NCBI GenBank assembly: GCA_037783545.1
Contig: JBBELK010000529.1
Location: 310,001-374,000 of the forward strand
Reading direction: 5' to 3'
DNA: 64,000 bases
Origin: Henricia sp. BOLD:AAB3569
Taxonomy: Eukaryota; Echinodermata; Asteroidea; Spinulosida; Echinasteridae
Shown here: positions 21,872 through 32,530 of the stretch, one piece after another
Layout: each line of letters opens with the position of its first letter
Numbering within the stretch: the stretch's first letter is position 1
Notes under the pieces: model-generated
Database searches by the model: none
What the model saw: only the letters and a program-made list of their open reading frames with translations
What the model was told of the DNA's origin: nothing
Translations under genes and position numbers: made by a program

Positions 21872-22686
21872 GTAGCCATTGTGTAACAACACTTTTTCAA
21901 TCACATTTCAACATTTACATGTAATATCTAAATGTCTGGAGAAATTGACAGCCACGGAAAAGGTGCACCTTAGGACATATAATATGTGTGCACTTAAAAC
22001 ATCGTGAACAGGCATGCTTGTTGCATATGTAGTGACCGAGTTTCCTTACCGAGAATAACAAAGACATGCAAGCTATTTCAGACAGACAATGATAAAAAGT
22101 GACATTCTGTCAAAGTTCGTAAAAATCAGAAGATAAGGAAAGAAAAATTTCCGGAGGAAGGGAATTTTTTTCTCTCTCTTTCTTCCTTTTTTTCCCGCCG
22201 TGACACAAGCTCGCTTCGCGTGGTTGAGAGAGAAGATTCTTCCACACAATTAAATGTAGATTTCGCCCTTGATTCGTCTCGATCTCAATGTCTGTTCGCA
22301 TCACGGCGTGAGTTGTCAGGCGAGATTGTGACGTCAATGGTTGGCATGGCAACGCCATTGTGGACAGGGAGACAAAGGTTTGTAGCGGGAAAAGGAGTAG
22401 CGGAGTTGAGAAGCTAGTGAAGAAAGAACGCTCTACCTTAATTTTGACAAAGTGACCACCGGGTGGAGCTTTTTTCGTTGTAGATTGTCGAACGGATAAA
22501 TTATCAACAGAATGTGAAATGAACTTTACATTGATCAATTTCAGCGGGTGCCATTTAAAATTGCATTTCATTATGGATACTTCAGGTGCAATTGTGTTGC
22601 CAAAGTTCTTTTATTTAGTCGTTTACGTGTGTTATAGGGAAAAGTACAGAAACTCGTAATTAAAGGTCATACGTTTTGTGTAACAG
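21872..22686. other. no confirmed gene; GC-richer patch with TGACGTCA
   Basis: A polypyrimidine run at 22166-22196 is followed by an open plus frame to 22417 and a TGACGTCA at 22329. This could be an exon or a promoter-like patch, but no splice combination satisfies both neighbouring exons. The minus-strand 153-codon frame (22110-22571) looks like antisense low-complexity sequence. Confidence 0.35.
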
Positions 22687-22777
22687 CAATCCAACGCTGT
22701 ACATTTCACAGATTGTAGACGATCTCAACGCCATCGGCCTTAATCACGATCAGGCTGTCCGTGCTGCACAGGATCGG
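22687..22777 (+). CDS. candidate membrane-proximal exon of the transmembrane gene
   Basis: The segment reads NPTLYISQIVDDLNAIGLNH then DQAVRAAQDR. It ends exactly at a codon boundary at a donor (GATCGG|GTAGGA). Two acceptors are possible: GTGTAACAG before 22687 or CATTTCACAG before 22712. The outgoing phase 0 matches the phase-0 start of the transmembrane exon at 38608, giving a 15.8-kb intron. The helix-turn-helix-like VDDLNAIGL pattern just before a transmembrane exon resembles the end of SEA-type ectodomain modules; that is inference. GC content and codon use stand out from the flanks. The incoming side is unresolved. Confidence 0.5.
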
Positions 22778-23702
22778 GTAGGATGGCCGAGACGAATTTT
22801 GAGCATTTAAGCTATATTGGCAATTGGTCACAACGCCTCCTGCCAAAATGGGCTAAGTAGCATCAACTATATATATGTGGGTTTTATGGATCAGTTGCAT
22901 TGCAGTTCATCCATGCTGTGTATGCAAACGTCGATAACCGATTTTAACTTCAAACGGGGTGAATAAAACAATGTTTTACAAGATGAATTTGGAATCCCTA
23001 TAAAAAAGTGTATAACATCTTAAAAATTAACGTAATTTGCATAATTTATGCAGTTTCCTTTTTGTACTGTTGCTCTTTTATCCGTCTTAGCATTTTCATT
23101 ATTGTCCAGTTTTATTTTTAGTAAATTGTAATGATTTCCTTTCTGTTTTGATGTATTGCATGTATTTTGATGTATTAATGCAAGTACAAAAAATGTGCAG
23201 TTTTCCCAGACTTTGTTTTAGAATCTAAGTCGTACTCATTTCGTGAATGTTTGCAGGGTTCCAATGCAAAGCGATTTTGAATAACTATTTCACCATGCAC
23301 ATGTTTGGTAAATAAACTGAATTAATGAATAAATAATTTGAAATAAATTCATAAAAAAAATGACCAAAAGATAACTACATGCCCCTTTAAGCTCAATCAA
23401 ACACCTGATATGATTCGGGTACATTTTGGCGTTAACCGTGATATATGTGTGAACCGACCAGTCTCGGCCTGTGACATTTCAGTGTGCCGCTTGCAACAAA
23501 AGGTCACCGTCACCAAACGAAAGGCCGGCTCAATCCAAATTAATTGATAAAAATTGCGGAAGGAAATGAACGGAACGACAACCCCTATACCTGCCACATG
23601 CTCGGTGATTAAAAGTGCTCAGGGTTTGCTCAGGCTTGAAGGAGTTATGAAACTCGCTTCCATGTGTTTTTCATTGTAACCTTTGTAAATGTCTGACGCT
23701 AA
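22778..23702. other. intron-like DNA, no confirmed feature
   Basis: The stretch is AT-rich. A 51-codon open frame at 23392-23547 was considered as an exon and set aside for want of a donor site. Confidence 0.4.
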
Positions 23703-24480
23703 GGCTGCGTTCGGGCGTGCAGTTCTCGTTACTCGGGAGTAATGCGTGCGCATTGCACTCGGGTCACATCACGCGAACGGCAAGTCCGCAGTCCGCGTAC
23801 GCGAATGGCAATCAGTGTAGATGGCCGTCTCTTGCCATCACTGCACAAAAAATGCCGTTTCATTGCTCACAAGAAACTGAGGAAATACAGGCCGTAAGTC
23901 GTGAGAACCTTTGATGCCGTCTAAAACAAACCTTAAGGGGCGTTCACACTATCGCGGAAAATTCACACTTTCGCGCTGCGCTCACCGCATTGCATGAGTT
24001 CCTAATCGCCGATTATTCCAAAATAGAAAATTCCACTCTGGTAACTTGGGGCTTCTCTGATACCTCATTGGCTGCGCGTTGGAAAGGTCAGCGCACCGCG
24101 GTCAAAGTTCAACAAATTTGAACTTTGACCCAGCTCAAAACGTTTTGCGCGTCGCGATATAGGCCGCGTACAAGCGGCAAACCAGTTTGTGTACAAACCA
24201 ATGGAACAGTGTGATTTTTCCGCGATAGTGTGAACGCGCCTTTAGTGAGTTATTGTTTCAGTTATTGAGTTGACACGTTGAGCAAATTCACAAAAAAAAC
24301 CACCCATATTCCACCATCTTCGTACAAATCACATGACACTTGACAGGAGTACGAGCACACTCCCCATTTGTTGGGGAGTAGTGAGAGCATACTCTCACCG
24401 ACCCGAGTGTCGTTATTCTTGCCGTTCACGCGCGCAGGAGTATAACTCGTGTTAACACGAGTACACGCCCGAACGCAGCC
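23703..24480. mobile_element. outer inverted-repeat element carrying a nested MITE
   Basis: Ends GGCTGCGTTCGGGCGTG (left) and CACGCCCGAACGCAGCC-like (right, 24464-24480) are inverted repeats. Further matching continues inward: ACTCGGGAGTAATGCGTGCG at the left is partly mirrored by GAGTATAACTCGTGTTAACA near the right end. The 23933-24244 element sits inside it. Confidence 0.7.
23933..24244 (+). mobile_element. about 310-base MITE, copy 1 (nested)
   Basis: Ends TTAAGGGGCGTTCACACTAT and GATAGTGTGAACGCGCCTTTA are inverted. The inside contains GGTCAAAGTTCAACAAATTT as part of a small palindrome (GTCAAAGTTCAA/TTGAACTTTGAC). Nearly identical to the inverse of 24481-24790. Confidence 0.85.
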
Positions 24481-24790
24481 TAAAGGGGCGTTCACAATAT
24501 CGCGGAAAAATCACACTGTTCCATTGGTTTGTACACAAACTGGTTTGCCGCTTGTGCGCGGCATATCGCGACGCGCACAACGTTTTGAGCTGGGTCAAAG
24601 TTCAAATCTGTTGAACTTTGACCGCGGTACGCTGACCTTTCCAACGCGCAGCCAATGAGGTATCAGAGAAGCCCCAAGGTACCAGAGTGGAATTTTCTAT
24701 TTTGGAATAATCGGCGATTGGGGGCTCATGCAATGCGGTGAGCGCAGCGCGAAAGTGTGATTTTTCCGCGATAGTGTGAACGCCCCTTAA
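24481..24790 (-). mobile_element. about 310-base MITE, copy 2 (inverted)
   Basis: Reverse-complement copy of 23933-24244, adjoining the right end of the outer element. Shared blocks include GTTTGTACACAAACTGGTTT, GCTGGGTCAAAGTTCAAATC and AGTGGAATTTTCTATTTTGG. The two copies form an inverted pair able to fold over about 310 bases. Confidence 0.85.
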
Positions 24791-26439
24791 GTGTTTGAAC
24801 GCGGGCGGAGGCGTGATGTTGCATGAATTTGTTACACAATGTTGGGGGCAAAATTCAACTACCCATTGTATAGACCGTGTAAGTCTGTTTCGCGGGTCAC
24901 ACTTCCGGAGACCAGTTATAGGAATGGCAATGGGTTTAACGTTGTGGCGATCTTCTTTGAATTATCACTTTACCATACCGCGTTTGTAAGCGCCCACAAA
25001 CACCAAATTGAATAAATGGAAAAGGCACCTTAAAATCTATCGATTAAATAATAAAACGAAGAAAATGTTGTCCGAGTTTGTCACAAACAAATAAAAATGT
25101 TTCACCTTTTGTTTCCGGTTTGCAAGTACCTTTACGAATATTGTGTCGAAATGGTACCGACAAAAAACGGTCGCTACATGTGGTTAAGCTCCTATAGAGG
25201 TCTCCGGAAGTTGACGAGTCTCGCGGAGTCCCGCACGTTCTCGAGGTCAACTTACACGGTCTATTATCACGAATCTGAAAATGTTGGGTTTCTCTGGAGT
25301 CGATAAGAATCGATTCCAAGTTGGGAATCGAAACACAAATCCGTCTTTTGGAGGAATCGATTCCCATTATTTTGGCGATTCAAAACGACGCCGGGCACGC
25401 ATATAGCCTACATTATGTTCAACGGCACAAGGGAGTCTTTCTTATTGCGTGCTCGGCCTCGCTGCGCAAGTTGCGAATACAGTGCCAATTTAGTTATTTA
25501 TGCAGGGGCGCGGCATGCAATATCATTTCGACCGCCACATCCCAAGTTGATCGTTACAACATCTTTCAGAGAAAAGAAAATGGAATTGACTAATTTCAAG
25601 GTCGCGCAATTTGCAACAATGTAACCTTGAAATTGCTCGGATCAGCAGATTTCGTATCGTCTGCACGAAAGACCGAATTAGGCAGACAGCGAAAAAACGG
25701 CGGTCGGGGTAGAAGATATTAATCTTAGATTGGATTTATCAAGTGCATGTGGCGAACAAAACCGTCGTCTTTTGGGTTTTTGTTGGAGGCTAGAAACTTG
25801 TCACTTAGATAATAAAGCTTTTTCTTTGAAACACTCGCAAGCTGCGTCTTACGAGTTCCGTGTATTTCGTATAACATGCATGTTTTAATAATCCTATATG
25901 ACTTGTGCAAATACAGCCAAACTTGATTTCCCAAACTCATAGACATTTGTCCACATTCGTATCAAATGAATATGACTAAAGTAGCTGGGCTGGAATGAGA
26001 CATATAACCCGCGGAGTTTTTTATTTAGATATGGCATGTCGGAAAACGTGACCTAACTTCAGGGACAATCCAATGTTGATATAAGTGCACCAAATATCAT
26101 GAAAATAGAACATGCAAAAAGGCCTAGCCTATTTTATCACAACACATGTATGAAACATTGAACAAAAATCATACTTTAAAAAGTGCGAGAGGATTTTAAA
26201 CCACCAGGGAATACAAATGTGATCAACGGCCAACTAGACGAGCAATCTTCTTTTTTTTTTCTTCTTCCTTTTTGTAACAGGTCCTTGGTGACGTTAGTTG
26301 GCATATTGAGGCCTTGTAATATACATTGATATGGACCCGCAGGGAAATGGGGTAAGTCTAACATACATGTTTATGAGTTTCATTTTCAGATCTTATACAT
26401 TTTAAAAAGGTTAATAGTGTATGCCAGCGTTACTGTATA
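24791..26439. other. intron-like DNA, no confirmed feature
   Basis: At 25309-25385 GAATCGATTCC-type palindromic motifs occur, similar to 53470-53535. At 25600-25637 AATTTCAAGGTC and ACCTTGAAATT form a small hairpin. Frames here lack splice support. Confidence 0.45.
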
Positions 26440-27245
26440 TACATCATTTGCAATGACCCAATTTTACTTCATGAATTTACTTGAATAAAATTACTCAAAG
26501 CGTTCATAGCGATGGTAACAAACAAGACATGAGTTTATTTCTGTCCTAGATGGTACGTTTTGGAAGAAATTAACAACTGACGGTGGTTTTAAAAAAGTGC
26601 GCGCACACGTTTTTGTTCCTCGTTCCTCTAACACCAGAGAAGTAATGGCACTGGGGGTAACCACCGGTCCTTCCCCTCAAGGGACGACCCCCTCAAGGAT
26701 CGACAATGTTGTTGTTGATATCGTCCACATCACTTGATGCTTCGAGTACGTTCGCTGCACTCTTGTCGTTGCACTGATACGTTAGTGTAAGCCTCATTGT
26801 TGTTTTGTTTGTCTCGAGTGTCCTAGTGGCTCAGCTATGGACACGGCCAGAGACACCGGGGAAACCCCTTATTCTTCACTCTGGGATCTTTTAAGTGCGT
26901 TACACAAGACACTGGACCAACGGCTTAACATCCCTTTCGAAGGATGAAGCAAGTGTGTTTAGGTGCCTTGCTCAAGGGCACAGGTACCACAGCCGGGTAT
27001 CGAACCCGCAAGTTTTCACCTAAGTATTGCGAGTCAGTGTCCTAAACCGCTCAGCCACGGTACGGTACCCCACACACATTTTTACCAATTTTACCTATAT
27101 TTACCATTAACATAGTACAACAATCATGCAAGGAATTTGAATGTTTTCTGAATCATTGGTGCATCTATGTAGCCTAGCTGTTATTTCTGCAGGCTATATA
27201 GTTTACCAACATTCTTCTTTGGATACGTATAATGCCCTTATTCCA
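26440..27245 (+). repeat. R-C, copy 5, split by other DNA including a SINE
   Basis: The left half (CATCATTTGCAATGACCC, TTCATAGCGATGGTAACAAA, ATTAACAACTGACGGTGG) ends near 26610. The right half (TTTTACCAATTTTACC, ATCATGCAAGGAATTTGAAT, TTTCTGCAGGC) resumes at about 27085. The intervening DNA includes the SINE at 26817-27070, which therefore inserted later. Confidence 0.65.
26817..27070 (-). mobile_element. SINE family 2, tRNA-derived, near full length
   Basis: Read on the minus strand it begins GTACCGTGGCTGAGCGGTTT (A-box region), then GGGTTCGATACCCGGCTGTG (B-box), then CCTTGAGCAAGGCACC, the CTTCATCCTTCGAAAGGGAT block, and GTGTAACGCACTTAAAAGAT. It ends near GGTGTCTCTGGCCG. A better-preserved plus copy is at 44405-44665 and a degraded one at 31490-31700. 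Confidence 0.85.
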
Positions 27246-27284
27246 GGAATCCGTAAAAAGGTTTTATCTTGCAAATGATATGAA

Positions 27285-27535
27285 GGGTTTCTTTGCAAAA
27301 ACAGATAAGCGCCATTAAAAAGGTTGCACGTACCTCGAGCTTTTCGTCATGCCTTTCAGAAAATAACCAGCAAACTGCAACCCTGACGCATTCAATTAGT
27401 AAAAGTAACTTGATTTTACCAATTTAATACTTTTCTTTTTACATTTTGCTGGTTATTTTCTGAAAGGCAAGACAGAAAAGATTCAGGTACGTGCAACATT
27501 TTGAATAGCGCTTATTTGTTTTTGCAAACGAACTC
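27285..27535. mobile_element. foldback element, about 250 bases
   Basis: Left GGGTTTCTTTGCAAAAACAG, ATAAGCGCCATT, GTTGCACGTACC and TGCCTTTCAGAAAATAACCA pair with the inverted right arm (TGGTTATTTTCTGAAAGGCA, GGTACGTGCAAC, AGCGCTTATTTGTTTTTGC). Arms are about 95 bases. The rest of the intron to 27879 is unassigned. Confidence 0.8.
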
Positions 27536-27879
27536 TTTGTTATTGGGCCTTCAAAATCTTTGGTAATTGCAAATGATACTATAGGCTGTTAATTTGGCAA
27601 TAAGCCAATAGTCCTAGTATTTAAATGTTTGCGATATGAAAATGCATATTTACAGCAAATTGATAGTTTACACATCAACCTAACATTGCGTGTAAAGAAA
27701 ATAAATCATATGGTCGTCATCAGTTTTGTATGACAAAGCGCCATATTGTGAGTTTGCCAGGTGCAAAAGAAATGTTGGGCCTACGGGAAAACCAACACGT
27801 GAAATCCCGCGAGCAAGACGACATACCTTTAAGACGGCATACTTTTAAGACGGCAAATTTCCCATAGACGAAGTTGGTT

Positions 27880-28045
27880 TGGGGACCGAGTTGACTTAGT
27901 GCCGAGTTGAACGTCGATCGAGCTGACTCGGGACCGAGTTGATCTGGGGACGAGTTGACCTGCAGGACCGAGTTAATGTGGGACCGAGTTGACTCGGACC
28001 CGTACTCTGACTGAGTTGATTTGGGACCGAGTTGACATTGATGGC
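27880..28045 (+). repeat. GACCGAGTTGA minisatellite
   Basis: The core GACCGAGTTGAC or close variants (GCCGAGTTGAA, GACGAGTTGACC, GACTGAGTTGAT) recurs about nine times at 14-24 base spacing. It is followed by an unassigned stretch to 28620 containing a TGACGTCA at 28245. Confidence 0.8.
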
Positions 28046-28619
28046 ATTGCCTCTGACCGCACTTTTCGCAACGATGAAAAATGCATTATGTATTTAAAAC
28101 TTAATTTCAAATTCAAATATTCGAGCGATCAAATTTCTCCCAAAACTGCGGCACTCGAAAGGAAATCACTCGAAAACCGCAAGAAAAATTCGCTTCCTCC
28201 TTCCCGACCGCTAATGCTGTTTCATCCAATTAACACGTGACGGTTGACGTCACGACAACCGAGAGACCAGTAACTCGACACGCGAGCGGCAGATCATATT
28301 CGCGTTTCATCCGGTTGTCTCCCGCGCTTTTGACACGATTATTTTCATTGGAATTTCGCGATGTTGGGAGATACTAACAATTGAAATTGCTCCTGGAATG
28401 AATCTCGGATGTTTAAGGAACGAGTCCCTTGTGAAATCGGTTTCCGGCAAAAAAGAAGTCCTTGTAGTGTGAAACATTTCCTTCTTTTAATCCCTTTAAT
28501 AAGGCCCGTAGGCCTACATGCATGTATCATCGATATATATACACTGGATGAAGCAACGACGTCTAAAATTGAAGCCACCGTCCAATGCATTGCCTAGACT
28601 GGTCATACTGTCTTCACTA

Positions 28620-28735
28620 GTCTACGTCATGGTCTACATGTGTTAAGTGGTATGCAAGCGATCGCATAGACCATGCATTGTTCGTGGGGTACAATGGCGG
28701 CCGGCGCGTGGCTTCAATTCTCGTATAGCCGACTG
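28620..28735 (+). repeat. R-H repeat fragment
   Basis: The blocks TGTGTTAAGTGGTATGCAAG, CGATCGCATAGACC, ATGGCGGCCGG and GGCTTCAATT recur at 52375-52475. They also form the arms of the foldback at 34648-35325. Confidence 0.6.
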
Positions 28736-28737
28736 CT

Positions 28738-28906
28738 ATAGACTACTAAAGTGTGACGTCAGTTGCCATGGTAATTGGGTCTAAACATTCGCTGGTAATT
28801 TGAAACGTCCATTGGTATAGCACAGGGAAACAGTTCACTGGTTTTAGTGTAGACCCAAAAACCATGGCAACACACAAAGGGTGACGTTTTCACTTTAGTA
28901 GTCTAT
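28738..28906. mobile_element. MITE, family R-D, intact
   Basis: Ends ATAGACTACTAAAGTGTGAC and CACTTTAGTAGTCTAT are inverted. It carries a TGACGTCA at 28754 near its left end. Further R-D pieces occur at 9369-9500, 35821-35950 and 37505-37605, two of which (35928, 37577) also keep the TGACGTCA. Confidence 0.8.
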
Positions 28907-29164
28907 TGCATACTTCATCCAGTATATATATATCGATGACATACAGTTTTTGCAATGTCCCAAAATTTAATTCAACCATTTGACCGGAAAACCTTACTCA
29001 AATGGAAGATATAAGTAGTTTTAATTATCCAATGCTCAAGGTATACGAAAACGATAATTAAAAATAAAATTATATAAATGCGTGTGCGCGCACATTTGTT
29101 TTACGAGGGCGCCCTCACGTGGACGAAATTACACCCCTGACTACCGTATAGCATGCATTACACT

Positions 29165-29513
29165 TAGACTGGTTCCCGTCCACATATTCCACACAGGAGA
29201 ATATAAGGACAGGTAAAGGGCGCTTGATCTTGATCTGTAATTGGTCGTCTTTGCGCGTGCGCATTGTGTTTTTTATATTTAAAAATTGGCCAAGCCCTTT
29301 GCTTTAGGCAATGTACTTTATTTACATAATTGGATATGTTCGACACGCACGGCCAAGTTACAAATGTCAATGCAAAATCTGCGCACTTACTAAAAGAAGA
29401 AAAATAATAATAACCACGTGACGGGCAGAATTCTGCCCGTCATGGCTGCCCTTTACCGATCCCTATATTTTCGCAATAAGCGAACCAATCTATAGGGATC
29501 GGGAACCAATCTA
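29165..29513. mobile_element. hAT-like MITE with target duplication
   Basis: Ends TAGACTGGTTCCCGTCC and GGGAACCAATCTA are inverted. The element is flanked on both sides by GCATTACACT (29155-29164 and 29514-29523). A duplication of 8-10 bases is the size made by hAT transposases. A relative with its own duplication is at 53608-53888. Confidence 0.8.
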
Positions 29514-29630
29514 GCATTACACTCTTTTCCGTGCATAGCGAGGAAAAACTGCAGCGTAAAAAAAAATGGTGGCTTCACGCAATTTCTTGAAAGCATGGAC
29601 ACGTTTTTTTCATTGTTTTCTCGGAATGCA

Positions 29631-29793
29631 GCAGCCGATTTCACGAAACTTACGCAGTTGCGTAAGCCTACTTGAGCAACTATTTATTGCGTAAGTTGAG
29701 CAACTATTTAGCGATGATAACACGCAAACTATGGGGCTTGCGCCATTTTTCAAAAGTTGCGCAAGCTGCGCACTCTTTCGTGAAATCGGCTGC
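29631..29793. mobile_element. nested foldback MITE in R-B
   Basis: Left GCAGCCGATTTCACGAAACT and right TTTCGTGAAATCGGCTGC are inverted; the inside has TTGCGTAAG and GCGCAAGC repeats. Flanking TGCA occurs on both sides. The host sequence (CTCGGAATG...AGATGAG) is continuous when the insert is removed. Confidence 0.8.
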
Positions 29794-30057
29794 AGATGAG
29801 ATACTGAGCTGACTTATATACAGGTTGGTTTTTATCATACACATCAGTCTTCAATCATACATGATGATAACGCTGTTTGTATAACAGCTTTCCAATCCTG
29901 TAATCTACTAGTATGTGTAATGAAATGCGATGGAGTAAATTCAAATTATAACAGCATTTGGTTTTGATGTGAGAACACTGAAAAAAACATTCTCACATTT
30001 TTGCTTTCAGTAATTCACAAACCGTCCACAGTGACAACAATGATTGATGTAAGTGTT

Positions 30058-30403
30058 TAAGGCAGCGTGTCCAGATCACATGTTTGACCCACCCATTTTC
30101 CCCATGGATGTTGAGATTTTGATACCATATTATATGCCATATTTTTCTCATTACCATTCTCAAATTTCGCGTTCTCAATCCGTATATATTTTTAAGGATA
30201 TCGTCGAAAAACCGCGGAAGATTTGTAAACTAATTTATCTGGTTCCATAAAGCAGTGCAGTTATTACACCAACCTTTTTGCTTCCACATCCAAATTGGAG
30301 ATTGTAAATTTCCCGTTCTTTCCCTTGGATAGTATTTTGGGGAGGAATTTTATGCGATTGTTAGGTAAAAACGAAATCCTATTTTCTGAACACGCTCCTT
30401 TAA
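30058..30403 (+). repeat. R-I repeat, full copy
   Basis: Blocks in order: GCGTGTCCAGATCACATG, CCATTTTCCCCATGGATGTT, TTTTCTCATTACCATTCT, TTATTACACCAACCTTTTTG, CTTGGATAGTATTTTGGGGA, and GAACACGCTCCTTTAA. Other copies: 36655-36870 plus 37305-37395 (minus), 46590-46985 and 51120-51615 (plus). Confidence 0.8.
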
Positions 30404-30574
30404 TAGATCTTTATTTCCTTGCATTTTTATATTTGAACGCTACTCCTTTGTCCAGCCAAATTTGGTAGTAAATGTAAAACATTTTTCTTTAAATGCGCAT
30501 TTTCTTGCTAAAAATCCCCAATCGGTCGCACAGTCTCAAAGTGATGGTTACTTGAAGTGCGTAGGAGGCAACAT

Positions 30575-30930
30575 CCGCTCAATAGAAGTTATCCAACCGG
30601 AATAAAAGGCTTGGGATCCGAAGAATCATCGCAATAAAAAGACAAAGTGGGTGGATCTTCCTGGTGATTGGAATGGGTATTATGGAATGGATGCGCAATT
30701 ACTCTACGGCTGTTTTATGTACTATAATATCCCATCCACTATAGTGGGTGACGATCGCCACTTAATAGGAATCATCCGGTCGGAATAAAAGGTTTGGGAT
30801 CTGAAGGTGTATTTCAATCAAAGGCGAAGTGGGTGGCTTTACCACTTTCTCTGAAGATCTGAGTGGGTATTATGGAATGAACACCCAATTACTATACGAC
30901 TGTTCTATGTCTAATACGTGGAACTCTTTC
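30575..30930 (+). repeat. direct duplication, two units of about 180 bases
   Basis: Unit 1 (about 30575-30735) and unit 2 (about 30757-30925) share CCGGAATAAAAGGCTTGGGA / CGGAATAAAAGGTTTGGGAT, AAGTGGGTGG, GTGGGTATTATGGAATG and ACTGTTCTATGT-type blocks. Confidence 0.75.
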
Positions 30931-30999
30931 TTTTGGTTTTAGTCAGGTATTTTGGGGGTTTATGGAACTTCGCTTAGCCGTTTGTATGTTTCATTATGA

Positions 31000-31265
31000 A
31001 TAGCGTCTTATGTACTGACGTACTTCCATTCACATGCATACTGAGTATTCACTATTTTTTGTTGCTATGTGGTGCACGCGGCAGGAGTGAAGTACAGAAT
31101 CAATACCGCGTACACCGTTGGAGAGAACGGTATAAAACAACCAGACTGTTGGTTGATAGGCAATGGCGTGCGCCACGTAGCAAAAACAGCGTAGTATGTG
31201 ACTTTCTGCACCTCCATTTGAAGGTGAAAAATTCGGGGCGCCAGGCATTATGCAAAGGTTACACA
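31000..31265 (+). repeat. dispersed repeat, inverted partner at 52490-52745
   Basis: Blocks GTACTGACGTACTTCC, GCTATGTGGTGCACGCGGCA, GTACAGAATCAATACCG and CACCTCCATTTGAAGGTG recur in reverse orientation at 52490-52745. Frames on both strands here are not genes. Confidence 0.75.
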
Positions 31266-31338
31266 AAACACTAATTCGCAGCCCTTAGGCTGAGTTACAT
31301 GAAGCTTACAAGTGTCTTCCACCTAAACATCGAGATAC

Positions 31339-31490
31339 ATATAGACCGTATAGAATAGCTGCCATTTTATGGGGCACCTTTTGTTACTTGAGCCGGTTCA
31401 ACAATCTAAGGACAATATGTGCAACCATGCATGTCCTCGAGGAACAAAGAAACTGCCCCACAAGATGGCGGCTATTCGATACTGTATATA
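31339..31490. mobile_element. MITE, family R-J, copy 1
   Basis: Ends ATAGACCGTATAGAATAGCT and GGCTATTCGATACTGTATAT are inverted. The inside contains GTGCAACCATGCATGTCCTC. Other copies: 41833-41978 and 51251-51388. Confidence 0.8.
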
Positions 31491-31715
31491 TGAGAGTGGC
31501 GCGAAAGAGTGACATGGGAACCTTCTAGTGCATTACACAACACATTCGACTAACGGCTTTATACAGGTTGCATCCCTTCCGAAGGATGAAGCAGTTGTGG
31601 TTAAATGCCGTGCTCAAGGGTACAAGTACCATGCACGGCCGGGTACCGAATTATTTGCAATTCCATCGACTTGCCCACCTGCTTTGTATACGCCAATTAT
31701 TATTATTATTTAATT
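31491..31715 (-). mobile_element. SINE family 2, degraded copy
   Basis: Minus-strand remains: GTACCCGGCCGTGCATGG, CTTGAGCACGGCATTTAACC, CTTCATCCTTCGGAAGGGAT, TGTGTAATGCACT. The A-box end is lost and an ATT run follows at 31696-31710. Bases 31716-32207 hold nothing recognisable. Confidence 0.65.
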
Positions 31716-32207
31716 TATATTTGCAAGTGTGTTTTTTTCCTCCAACACCTGCGAGTTTATTTGCACGAATTTGATGGGTATAGGAGTAATAATTAACCCA
31801 ACTATGCAATGTACAACCGCATTCAGGGATTTCAGTTCACAGTATAATTCACACCACTCGAGAAATCCTGCAATGCTGAAAAAGTGCAATCAAATTATTT
31901 TCCAGGTCAAAAATTTTCGATTGCATGCAACCACGCGAAGCTATGTGATTCAACCTCAGACGTATAGGCGAAATTAGTCTAATATGAAATATGTAGGTTA
32001 GAAAAGAGGTGCTCCAAATTCTGAAGCATTTTTTTTTTATCTTCAACGGAATCGAACTGATTTTAATCATTTGCCAGTTATGAAATTTGTGTGTGTGCTA
32101 TCCAAATAGACACATTGCGGATAATTTTGGATACAATTTTAGATTGATACAATTGTGGACAAATGTCCATGAATTTTAAATTGGCTCATTTTCCCATTGT
32201 TAAAACC

Positions 32208-32530
32208 ACAGTACATCATTTGCACGAGTTGACATGAAAAACCCGACGTAACGTGTTGATAGCAATGGTAACAAACACCACATGATTTTTCCCGTGTAAA
32301 ATGGTACCTTTGTGGTATAGTTTTGTCGGCAGACAATTTTTACTATTTTTAATCAACACAAAATCCATGCATGGAATTTTAAGGTTTCCTGAAGTATTAC
32401 TGCATCTATGTGGCTGAAATTTCTACAAGGCAGTTTATCAACATTATTCGTTACTTATGTAATGCTGTTGTTACTGTTTTTAAAGGTTTTCCAATTATGT
32501 AATCTGTAATGTGTCTTTAAATGTAATTAG
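32208..32530 (+). repeat. R-C, copy 6
   Basis: Contains GTACATCATTTGCACGAGTT, GATAGCAATGGTAACAAACA, AAATGGTACCTTTGTGG, AATCAACACAAAATCCATGC and TTTCTACAAGGCAGTTTATC. It lacks the AACTGAAGGTG middle block. Confidence 0.8.

Larger units (their letters stand above)
28942..29905 (-). repeat. R-B copy broken by two nested MITEs
   Basis: Reverse-orientation R-B blocks (CAATGTCCCAAAATTT, GCGTGTGCGCGCACATT, CTTGAAAGCATGGACAC, GGTTGGTTTTTATCATACAC) are interrupted at 29165-29513 and again at 29631-29793. Removing both inserts restores the family order. Confidence 0.75.

Noticed and set aside
22210..22417. Plus-strand open segment after a pyrimidine tract as the exon missing between 20679 and 22687
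   Set aside because: A CAAAG|GTTTGT donor would fit the outgoing phase, but the ACAAG acceptor gives the wrong incoming phase and the phase-correct AGs lack a pyrimidine tract.
22110..22571. Minus-strand 153-codon frame
   Set aside because: Low-complexity Lys/Glu/Arg stretch opposite a polypyrimidine run; no family, no splice sites.
23392..23547. Plus-strand 51-codon open frame that reads like protein
   Set aside because: Acceptor-like CCCTTTAAG is present, but the only in-phase donor is a weak AAAG|GTCACC; the antisense strand is equally open.
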